Source: a bacterium (GTDB lineage: Bacteria; Patescibacteriota; Gracilibacteria; UBA4473). Taken from it: a stretch of DNA of 64,000 nt. The notes beneath the pieces are model-generated. The model was not told where the DNA came from. It ran no database searches and was given only the letters and a program-made list of their open reading frames with translations. Where the stretch lies: positions 22,123 to 86,122 of the forward strand of contig JAACPJ010000005.1 in NCBI GenBank assembly GCA_009995455.1, read 5' to 3'. This document shows, in pieces, positions 51,888 through 59,530 of the stretch (the stretch's first letter is position 1; every line of letters starts with the position of its first letter). The position numbers and the translations under genes are program-made.

Positions 51888-53576
51888 ATGAGTTTGCCTA
51901 TAAAAAACGAAGAATCGATAGCCGTTGATGCTATAAATCAGAACTTTGAGGAAAAAGCGGCTCAAGAAAAAGCCCTTAGCCTCGGTTATGAATACATTGA
52001 TTTGGCAAAATTCCCGATTAATCCCGACATTTTAAGTACGATTGATTTTGATAAGGCCGAGGCTTTACAGTTAGTTCCTTTTTATAAAAACGGTTATACT
52101 CTTAAATTGGCAGCCCCTGATCCTGAAGCAAAAGGTATAGCACTTTTAAAAGATGAATTTGAATCACAACGATTTAATGTTTCAGTTTATATTTGTTCTC
52201 AGCGTGGTTTAGATCACATTTTATCGCTTTATCACTCGGAGTTATTAACGAAAAGAACGGTCGAACTAGTACATGATTTCAATGAAAATGCTGAAGAAAA
52301 CTTCGAGTCACAGTTTTTAAGCTTTGGAGATTTAGAGGCTCATTTAAAAAATTTGCCAGCAGCGGAGTCTTTGAATGAAATTGAGATTTCGGCCATTAAG
52401 GTTCGGGCGTCAGATATTCATATTCAGCCCTATGAAAATCAAGCCGTTCTGCGTTTTAGAATTGATGGAATTTTGCATGATATTGCTCAGCTTGATCTGA
52501 ATCGAGCTAAAAAACTGGTGAACTATATTAAGTACGAGGCGGGTATGCGTTCCAATATTTCGCATATTCCTCAAGATGGAAGTCTGCGGTTTACTGCAAA
52601 CCAGAGAAACATTGATTTACGGGTTTCGACACTGCCAACCGAAAGTGTTGAATCAGTGGTCATGCGGATTCTTGATAGTCGAAAGGGTCTTAAAAATTTT
52701 ACAGAACTCGGGTTTGATGAATTTACGGTTGAACTAATTAGCCGAGCTTTGCGTCGTAAAAGTGGTATGTTGCTGGTTACGGGCCCAACGGGGAGTGGTA
52801 AAACGACCACGCTTTATGCCATGCTTAAAGAGCTTAATAGCTCAGAAAAAAAGTTAGTCAGTTTAGAAGACCCAGTGGAATATCATCTTGAAGGCGTAAC
52901 TCAATCTCCCGTTGATGAGAATTCTGACTATACATTTGCCAATGGCTTAAAGGCTTTGTTGCGGCATGACCCAGATGTAATTTTGATTGGAGAGATTCGA
53001 GAGGCAACCACGGCAAAGTTGGCCAGTGAAGCCGCATTAACGGGTCACGTGGTGCTGAGTTCTTTGCATACCAATTCTGCCCTTGGGGCTATTAGTCGTT
53101 TAAGAAATTTAGGTTTAGAAAGCTTTAATATAGCTTCGGCTATCAATGCGGTTTTTGCTCAACGATTGGTACGGAAGGTTTGCACAAGCTGCACCGAAAA
53201 AAATTGGATTAATTTAGAAGATCATAAAAGAGCCAAAGAGCTTTTAAAAAGCTTAGAAGTTAAATATCCGCATTTAAAAACTAGTGGTAAAACAAAAGGT
53301 CAGCACGAAGGGAAGACTGGAATTTTTTTAGAAGTTCCGGCTCCAAAAGGATGTGAAAAATGTTCTCATACGGGATTCTCTGGTCAGACAGCAATATGCG
53401 AGGCTTTATGGTTCACTGATGAACTTCGAGACGCGATTGCAAAAGAAATGGGAGAGGAAGGTCTTAAAAATTTGGCGACGGTACAAAATGATTCAACCTC
53501 TCTTTTTGGCGATGGTTTAAAAAAGGTAATTTTAGGGGAAACAACTTTAGACGAGGTTTACCGGGTGGCGGGTTAA
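51888..53576 (+). CDS. pilB: Type IV pilus assembly ATPase PilB
   Basis: The 562 residues include an N-terminal GspE/MshEN domain, a SDIHIQPYENQAVLRFRIDG PAS-like domain, Walker A TGPTGSGKTTT, the Asp box VSLEDPVEY, IGEIREATTA, and GHVVLSSLHTNSALGAISRL. The tetracysteine zinc site is CTSC with CEKC near the C-terminus, which marks extension ATPases. I start at the ATG at 51888 because the -10 precedes it. It powers pilus extension, opposite to pilT. Confidence 0.93.
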   Translation: MSLPIKNEESIAVDAINQNFEEKAAQEKALSLGYEYIDLAKFPINPDILSTIDFDKAEALQLVPFYKNGYTLKLAAPDPEAKGIALLKDEFESQRFNVSVYICSQRGLDHILSLYHSELLTKRTVELVHDFNENAEENFESQFLSFGDLEAHLKNLPAAESLNEIEISAIKVRASDIHIQPYENQAVLRFRIDGILHDIAQLDLNRAKKLVNYIKYEAGMRSNISHIPQDGSLRFTANQRNIDLRVSTLPTESVESVVMRILDSRKGLKNFTELGFDEFTVELISRALRRKSGMLLVTGPTGSGKTTTLYAMLKELNSSEKKLVSLEDPVEYHLEGVTQSPVDENSDYTFANGLKALLRHDPDVILIGEIREATTAKLASEAALTGHVVLSSLHTNSALGAISRLRNLGLESFNIASAINAVFAQRLVRKVCTSCTEKNWINLEDHKRAKELLKSLEVKYPHLKTSGKTKGQHEGKTGIFLEVPAPKGCEKCSHTGFSGQTAICEALWFTDELRDAIAKEMGEEGLKNLATVQNDSTSLFGDGLKKVILGETTLDEVYRVAG

Positions 53577-53644
53577 ATTTGAGTTGTGAGTCACAAAAAT
53601 GTTAGCATAAGCGTAAATACAAATACATTTACCCTTTTTGTAAC

Positions 53645-56413
53645 ATGAAAAAACGATTTCAATTTTATTGGCTCTCACTCTTTATGGGGCTTTGCTTTTT
53701 AAGTGTGCCTGTTTTGGCCCAGTTAAATGATGCGCGCGGAACCACGGCTTCAACTGCCGTTCAGTTTTTAGCTGAACAAGGTATTATTGAAGGTTATAGC
53801 GACGGTACGTTCAAGCCTGATCAAGAAATTAATCGCGCTGAGTTTTTGAAGATAGTTTTAGAATCAGCCGACATTAGCGGCAACGAATGTGAAGAACTAT
53901 CTTACAGCGACGTTGACCCAAGCGCTTGGTACTATGACATAGTTTGTGATGCTACTGCCGAAAATATTGTAGAAGGTTATCCTGATGGAACTTTTCGTCC
54001 GGCCGAAAATATTAATCTAGCTGAAGCCAGTAAAATTGTGGCGAAAGTAAATGAGCTCGACACAGAAGTTACAGACTCGACTGAGGCTTGGTACCAACAA
54101 TTTATTAGAGCCTTACAAGAAAATAAAGTAGTGGCTAACACTTTGCAGGAAGTGACTCAAAGAGTTAGTCGAGGAGAAATGGCTCAGATGGTTTGGGGAC
54201 TTACAACCGGGAATGAAGTTAATGAAGATAAAGTTGCAGAAACTTTACCTCAGATTGCTTCTTGTTCGGCTTTAGGCACTGAAATCGAAAGATTTCAAAA
54301 AAGACAGGGTTCAGGTCGTAATGTTATGATGGATTTCGTAGATATGCCCATGATGGAAATGGAGATGGACGCTGTATCTTCTCAAGAAGCAGGGGCTCCT
54401 CAAGCCATGGTAAGAGCCGAAGCGAGCGGCGCTAGCAACCTGAACAAGACTGAAGGAGCTGAACGTTATTCTGAAACAAACGTCCAAGAATTCGGTGTAG
54501 ATGAGGCCGACATTATTAAAAATGATGGCCAATACATTTATATGATCAAAGGGGCAACGATTCGAATTGTTGAAGCTTTTCCGCCAAGTGAAATGAAACA
54601 AGTGGCTTCAATTACCGTCGAAGAAAAAGGTTTTTATCCTTCAGAGATGTACGTGGATGGAAACACTTTGACGGTTATTGGGCAATCAAACCAATATTAT
54701 TCTTTTGAAACTGAAGGACCTATCCCCGCTGAAGTCGATGGTGGCAACGGAAGCGGTGTTGAACCGCTACCCGACTTTATGGAAGGAGACGAAGTTGAAA
54801 TTGAAGACCGTATTGAACAAGGTCGTTTGATCAATGGAAGTGCAAAAGTGGCTTTGATGATTATGCCAGGACGCCCTTATTTCCCAGGAAATAACAAACA
54901 AATGACGACTTTAGTGGCCTATGATATTACCGATAGAAGTGCACCAAAAGTTAAACGAACGGTGAGCCTAGAAGGCAGTTACCAAAGCTCTCGTAAAGTA
55001 GATGAAACCGTTTATTTAGTTTCAAATAAATACAATGATTGGTATTGGGGACGACCGGTGCCAATGTTACGAGATACTGATTTGCCAACTATGAGTGATT
55101 CGGCAGATAGTTCAGCAAAACTTATTGCTCCGTGCCAAGATATTTATTACTACCCAAATTTTGAAACGGCTAACTATTTAACCGTAGCGGCGATTGATAC
55201 GGAGAATACCAAAAAAAAGGTAGGGCGAATTATGATGCTTGGAAGTGGTGATAACGTGTATAGCTCAGCTGAAAATTTATACGTAACTCGAACTCGATAC
55301 CAAGATAGATTTATTACGACTCAAGATTTTGATGGCTGGAGAAGTGAACCGACCACTCATATTTATAAATTTGCTTTAGACGGAAATGATATTGAATTTA
55401 CCGCTAAAGGAAGGGTTAGAGGGCGAGTATTAAATCAATTTTCTATGAGTGAAGCGGGGCAATATTTCCGAATTGCGACTCAAACAGATGGAAAAGACGG
55501 TTCTATGATGACTATTTTAAATGATGAATTAGTTCAAACCGGTCAAGTCATGGGGATCGCTCCTGGTGAAAATATTAAATCGGTTCGATTTATGGGCGAC
55601 AAAGCTTACATGATTACTTTTGAAAATGTAGATCCATTGTTTGTAATTGATTTGGCGCCAACGAATCCAAAAGTGCTGGGAGAATTAAAAATCCCAGGTT
55701 GGTCAGATTACCTGCACCCTTATGATGACAAGCATTTAATCGGAATTGGTCGCGAAGTAAAACTGGGCGCTGAAGAAGATGGTCGTCTTACTTCTGATGA
55801 ATTGCTTGGACTTAAAATTGCGATGTTTGATGTTTCTGATTTAGAAAATCCAAAAGAAATCTTTAAAAAAGTGGTCGGCGATAACGGCACCAATTCTGAG
55901 GCCACTTACAACCACAAAGCTTTCTTATGGGATGCCGAAGAAAATATTATGGCTTTACCTATTACGGTAATGCAAAAACGTGAAGGGGGAAATGCGTATG
56001 ATCAAGACATGGTGTTTCAAGGGGCTTTTATCTACGACGTAGACTTAATTGAAGGTTTCAAATTACGCGGCAAAGCTTCTCACTACGATGACGAGTATTT
56101 TACGACGAAAAATAAACAACGTCGTTGGGGGAACTATGAATACAATGTTCAACGAATTTTATACATTGGAGATTACTGGTTCACGGTCGCTCAGAACGTG
56201 ATTGCGGCTCATACTTGGGATGACGTTGAAAAAGTGAAACAAATTGAACTAGATCAAAAAGCCTGTACCGAAATTTACGATGAATACTCTTGTACGCAAA
56301 ACACCCAGTGTAAAACTATCTGGCGTGAATGGAATGAGTGTTACACTGACGAAGATGACTTTTCTAAAATTTGTGAAGATCAACAAGAATTCAGTCGTTG
56401 CGAGAAACGTTAA
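53645..56413 (+). CDS. S-layer-anchored beta-propeller protein
   Basis: The 922-residue protein has a signal peptide (about 1-26), two clear SLH repeats (GYSDGTFKPDQEINRAEFLK and GYPDGTFRPAENINLAEASK) and a third partial one. A linker rich in Met and Glu (about 230-260) leads to the COG4880-type secreted beta-propeller, which begins NVQEFGVDEADIIKNDGQYI. The last 50 residues are Cys-rich (ACTEIYDEYSC, TQCKTIW, ECYTDED, FSRCEKR) and may form a disulfide-locked cap. Binding of surface polymers is inferred. Confidence 0.85.
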   Translation: MKKRFQFYWLSLFMGLCFLSVPVLAQLNDARGTTASTAVQFLAEQGIIEGYSDGTFKPDQEINRAEFLKIVLESADISGNECEELSYSDVDPSAWYYDIVCDATAENIVEGYPDGTFRPAENINLAEASKIVAKVNELDTEVTDSTEAWYQQFIRALQENKVVANTLQEVTQRVSRGEMAQMVWGLTTGNEVNEDKVAETLPQIASCSALGTEIERFQKRQGSGRNVMMDFVDMPMMEMEMDAVSSQEAGAPQAMVRAEASGASNLNKTEGAERYSETNVQEFGVDEADIIKNDGQYIYMIKGATIRIVEAFPPSEMKQVASITVEEKGFYPSEMYVDGNTLTVIGQSNQYYSFETEGPIPAEVDGGNGSGVEPLPDFMEGDEVEIEDRIEQGRLINGSAKVALMIMPGRPYFPGNNKQMTTLVAYDITDRSAPKVKRTVSLEGSYQSSRKVDETVYLVSNKYNDWYWGRPVPMLRDTDLPTMSDSADSSAKLIAPCQDIYYYPNFETANYLTVAAIDTENTKKKVGRIMMLGSGDNVYSSAENLYVTRTRYQDRFITTQDFDGWRSEPTTHIYKFALDGNDIEFTAKGRVRGRVLNQFSMSEAGQYFRIATQTDGKDGSMMTILNDELVQTGQVMGIAPGENIKSVRFMGDKAYMITFENVDPLFVIDLAPTNPKVLGELKIPGWSDYLHPYDDKHLIGIGREVKLGAEEDGRLTSDELLGLKIAMFDVSDLENPKEIFKKVVGDNGTNSEATYNHKAFLWDAEENIMALPITVMQKREGGNAYDQDMVFQGAFIYDVDLIEGFKLRGKASHYDDEYFTTKNKQRRWGNYEYNVQRILYIGDYWFTVAQNVIAAHTWDDVEKVKQIELDQKACTEIYDEYSCTQNTQCKTIWREWNECYTDEDDFSKICEDQQEFSRCEKR

Positions 56414-56441
56414 ATAGAGTCTGAATTTCAAAACAAAACTA

Positions 56442-56472
56442 AAAAGCCGCCCTTTATCGGGTGGCTTTTTTT
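56442..56472. terminator. Bidirectional terminator
   Basis: AAAAGCCGCCC pairs with GGGTGGCTTTTT around TTTATC, with T-runs on both strands. It ends both the beta-propeller gene and the minus-strand gene at 56471. Confidence 0.85.
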
Positions 56473-57232
56473 ATCTTAATCCAAGCACTTGGGCGGTTCT
56501 GAAACTATAATCTAGTACAGCATTTTTGGTGAGCCATTCATTCGCTTTTTCTTTTGGATCAATCAAAAAATTTATAACCGGAGATTGATGTTTGCGCTCA
56601 AATTTTTTTTGGGCTTTTTCTGGTGAAAATTTTTCTTTCTCAGCTTTTTGAGGCAGTTTTCTGCAAGATCTGTAGGCCCAAAGCATACGGGCTAATTCTG
56701 GGTGTTCTTCAGCGAGCAAAATAAAAAGACTGGCTCTCCCAAAATGAGGCACGGCTTCTCCAGCAGCAAGCCATTTTCGATGTTCTACGACGCCTTCGCT
56801 TAAATAGTAACTTCCGCTCGCTCGAGTGATAGATCCAAGAGCGTAAACAAGCGCGGTATTATTATCTCCGCTAATAAGAAATTCATAAATTGCTGGCAGC
56901 ATCCAGCCAGGAGCGGCGACAGCTTCGGTTTTTGTAAATAAAGTGAGGAACTCTTGGGGAGACTCTTTTTTTAAGTCTTCTATACAAATATTCGCTTCTT
57001 CTTCGGTAATCCAACCTTGGGTTCGGCAAAACTCAATAAAACTAATAAACTTAGCTTCGTCGTAAATAAGGCGTTTTATAACCGTTTCACTAATCTTTTT
57101 GATCAGTTGGTTGATTGTTTTTTGGGCTTGAGTGATACGTTCACTTTCGGCCAGGTCTTGGAGCGCGTCGTTTACTGAATCTAAATCGGGTAATCTGGGA
57201 CATCTAAAAACCGTTTCTTCTTTTAAACTCAC
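56471..57232 (-). CDS. Hypothetical protein, 253 residues
   Basis: I do not recognise a family. It is soluble, largely helical, with VNDALQDLAESERITQAQ near the start, LYALGSITRASGS-type helices in the middle and a lysine-rich segment (KAEKEKFSPEKAQKKFERK) before the last 35 residues. It lies nine bases after the Hsp15-like gene on the same strand, so they probably share a transcript. Confidence 0.5.
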   Translation of the reverse strand: MSLKEETVFRCPRLPDLDSVNDALQDLAESERITQAQKTINQLIKKISETVIKRLIYDEAKFISFIEFCRTQGWITEEEANICIEDLKKESPQEFLTLFTKTEAVAAPGWMLPAIYEFLISGDNNTALVYALGSITRASGSYYLSEGVVEHRKWLAAGEAVPHFGRASLFILLAEEHPELARMLWAYRSCRKLPQKAEKEKFSPEKAQKKFERKHQSPVINFLIDPKEKANEWLTKNAVLDYSFRTAQVLGLR

Positions 57233-57241
57233 GATGTCTTT

Positions 57242-57616
57242 TTAGTAATATTTCTTATATTCGTCAATGGCACGACGATCTTTCTTAGTTGGACGGCCTT
57301 CCCCTTTAGTTCTAACCGCTTGAGGCAGTTCGAAATTATTATCTGCCGGATTCACAAACCGATCAGGTTCAGGTGAATGATCAATGTAGTTTTGGGCTGC
57401 TAAATCCGCACTGGTTCTTTTTTCAATAAACCCGGTTACTTCGTAAACTTTGGTCACGTTTTTATGTTGTACTTCAACGCGGTCACCTTCTTTAATTTCT
57501 TTACTGGGTTTGGTTTTTTCGCTATTAATTAAAACTTTTCCAGCTTTACACATCGTACTCGCTAAAGTGCGGCTTTTTACCATTCTGACAGCCCAAATCC
57601 ATTTATCGACTCGCAT
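57242..57616 (-). CDS. S4-domain RNA-binding protein, Hsp15/RqcP-like
   Basis: The 124 residues begin MRVDKWIWAVRMVKSRTLAS, a typical S4 domain start, and end with the basic GEGRPTKKDRRAIDEYKKYY of Hsp15 (HslR) proteins. These bind 50S subunits carrying blocked peptidyl-tRNA and help in ribosome rescue. The ATG at 57616 is used; the open frame upstream would overlap the divergent purL half and lacks family similarity. Confidence 0.85.
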   Translation of the reverse strand: MRVDKWIWAVRMVKSRTLASTMCKAGKVLINSEKTKPSKEIKEGDRVEVQHKNVTKVYEVTGFIEKRTSADLAAQNYIDHSPEPDRFVNPADNNFELPQAVRTKGEGRPTKKDRRAIDEYKKYY

Positions 57617-57656
57617 CAAGCTGAAGCCTATTGATTTCAGAAGAAAAATCACCAAT

Positions 57657-58676
57657 ATGGCGGTGATGAAAAATATTGCACTTGAAGAGATTTTGACGGC
57701 GGTGGCACTTTCACCAAATGTAGTTTCGAGACGACCCATTTTTGAAAAATATGATAAAAACGTTCAAGGCAATAGTTACAAAGAGCGCGGCCAAGCGGCT
57801 AGTGCTGTAATTTTGCCGTTTAATGACTTTCCTGAATTACCCCAAGCTAAAAAGGCGATTGGGGTAACGGTTGGTACGGGAGGGAATCCAAATCGGGCTA
57901 AGATTGATGCCCAATTAACCGCTGAAATGGCGATTTGCGAAGCCGCTTTACAAACGAGCTGTGTAGGCGGAACGTGGCTGGGGGCAACAGATTGTCTAAA
58001 TTTTGGGAATCCAGAAAAAGAAGCACAAATGGGAGAATTTGTGGCTGGTGTCGAAGGCGTAAAAGTGGCTTGCCAGAGACTCGAAATTCCAATTGTTTCA
58101 GGGAATGTTTCGCTTTATAACGAAAATAATGGCAAAGCGGTTCCACCAAGTGCTTTAGTTAGTGTTTTTGCTCGAGTCGACAAAATTGAGCACGTAAAGC
58201 CGATTACTTGGAAGTCGGCCGAAGCTTACATTTATAAAGTTGGCCCGAGCAGTTCAGCTTTAGGAGGATCTGAATTTGATCGCCTGTTTGAACTGCAATC
58301 AACTCAATTACCCGAATTAAGTTACGAGCAAGTTTTGGCGGATAGTGAAACATTAAAAAATCTCATCACTCAAGATTCAGTCGAAGCGGTTATTCCTCTC
58401 ACTGCTGGCGGTGTTTGGGGAACTTTAATTGGAGTTGCCCTAAATTCTGAAGCTGGGTTTGATTTGAGCTTCAATGAAAGCTCTGTTATCAGTGATTTAC
58501 TGGCTGAAACTCTTGGGGCGTTAGTCATTAGTACAGAAGAAATCGAGGGTTTAACTTTAATTGGAAAAACTAAATCTGACTTTCTGGCTCAAATTGAAGT
58601 TGGGTCTAAAAAACACGATTTTGATTTAGAAAGTATTAAATCAGATTGGAATCATCAGCTAAGAAGTGTCTTCTAA
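57657..58676 (+). CDS. purL: Phosphoribosylformylglycinamidine synthase PurL, C-terminal half
   Basis: The 339 residues start exactly where the other PurL half ends: LEEILTAVALSPNVVSRRPI, then FEKYDKNVQG, GVTVGTGGNPNRAKIDAQLT, TDCLNFGNPEKEAQMGEFVA and IPIVSGNVSLYNE, the second AIRS-fold half. Several ATGs (57657, 57666) could start it. The divergent Hsp15-like gene begins 40 bases away. The halves must combine to form one FGAM synthase. Confidence 0.85.
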   Translation: MAVMKNIALEEILTAVALSPNVVSRRPIFEKYDKNVQGNSYKERGQAASAVILPFNDFPELPQAKKAIGVTVGTGGNPNRAKIDAQLTAEMAICEAALQTSCVGGTWLGATDCLNFGNPEKEAQMGEFVAGVEGVKVACQRLEIPIVSGNVSLYNENNGKAVPPSALVSVFARVDKIEHVKPITWKSAEAYIYKVGPSSSALGGSEFDRLFELQSTQLPELSYEQVLADSETLKNLITQDSVEAVIPLTAGGVWGTLIGVALNSEAGFDLSFNESSVISDLLAETLGALVISTEEIEGLTLIGKTKSDFLAQIEVGSKKHDFDLESIKSDWNHQLRSVF

Positions 58677-58681
58677 ATTAT

Positions 58682-58705
58682 TTCCTAACGGTTGAGGAAG
58701 TTTTT
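58682..58705 (+). terminator. Terminator after the PurL C-terminal half
   Basis: TTCCT (58682-58686) pairs with AGGAA (58695-58699), followed by G and five T. The stem is short but starts five bases after the stop codon. Confidence 0.5.
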
Positions 58706-58709
58706 GCGC

Positions 58710-58738
58710 TTGAGTCTAGGTTTAGACTGTGATATAAT
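58710..58738 (+). promoter_or_regulatory. Promoter of the second T4SS-pilin operon with a palindrome in the spacer
   Basis: TTGAGT (58710-58715), a 17-base spacer and TATAAT (58733-58738) are well placed. AGTCTA (58713-58718) and TAGACT (58723-58728) are a perfect 6-bp inverted repeat within the -35/spacer region and may bind a regulator. Confidence 0.7.
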
Positions 58739-58767
58739 ACTTGGAATTATTCACCTTTTCAGGTTCT

Positions 58768-59520
58768 ATGAAAACAAAAATTAAATTAGGCGCATTAGTG
58801 TGGAGTTTATTGATTTTTAGCTTTGCAGGGTTGGTACAAGCTCAAGGAGTGAGTAGTGCTGGTGCGCCCAGTAGCGGAGGTATTAGTGGTGCCGCGGTGA
58901 TGCCCGTGAGTCCAACTGTGTCTGGTTCATCCGTAATAAATGGATCGGTAAGCCAGCCAAGTGGGCCGGTAAATTTTCAAGAAGCAACTTTTAAATCAAG
59001 CGGATTTGATTCTTTTGTTTCATCGAGTGTACAACGAAGTCAGCCAACTGGAGGAACTACAAGTGGTGGTGGCAGTGATTTTGAATCTTTTATTTCTACA
59101 ACAACGATTCCGCCAGCAGTATCAGGGGTAAGTACTCCAAACACGGGTATTAGTACGACTTACACTTCTGCCCAAGGTAATGTTGGAGGAAGTATTTATG
59201 TGCCTTATGACGGACCAGTATTTACTGGACCTGGTTTAGAAGGCGGGGCTTTGCTGGCCGAAAACTTGCTTGATGACAATGTATCTAAAGAACGAGACTT
59301 AAAAGAACTCGTTATTGGATGGACGAACTTTTTACTTTCGGTAGCTGCTTTACTAGCGGTTATTGCCATTGTTTGGGCTGGATTCCTTTATGTTACCGCT
59401 GCCGGCGACGACGGCCGAATGGAAACCGCCAAGAAAATTATTATTTGGGTCTTTATTGGAATTATCTTAATCCTTGGGGCTTACGCAATTGTTAACACCG
59501 TAATGCTAGCGGCCTTTTAA
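58768..59520 (+). CDS. T4SS-pilin-like protein with long Ser/Gly/Thr-rich region
   Basis: The 250 residues have a signal peptide (KTKIKLGALVWSLLIF to VQA, about 25), then a 150-residue low-complexity Ser/Gly/Thr/Pro stretch, and two membrane helices at about 188-211 and 225-248. The loop between them reads AAGDDGRMETAKKI, as in the next gene. The start at 58768 fits the signal peptide; a TTG at 58741 is the alternative. It is the first gene of the second T4SS-pilin-like operon. Confidence 0.65.
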   Translation: MKTKIKLGALVWSLLIFSFAGLVQAQGVSSAGAPSSGGISGAAVMPVSPTVSGSSVINGSVSQPSGPVNFQEATFKSSGFDSFVSSSVQRSQPTGGTTSGGGSDFESFISTTTIPPAVSGVSTPNTGISTTYTSAQGNVGGSIYVPYDGPVFTGPGLEGGALLAENLLDDNVSKERDLKELVIGWTNFLLSVAALLAVIAIVWAGFLYVTAAGDDGRMETAKKIIIWVFIGIILILGAYAIVNTVMLAAF

Positions 59521-59530
59521 AACGTATCTT

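Noticed and set aside
53583..53595. TTGTGAGTCACAA, like half of a CRP site
   Set aside because: It is odd-length with an unpaired centre, no CRP-like regulator is in the window, and the promoter of the following gene could not be placed relative to it.
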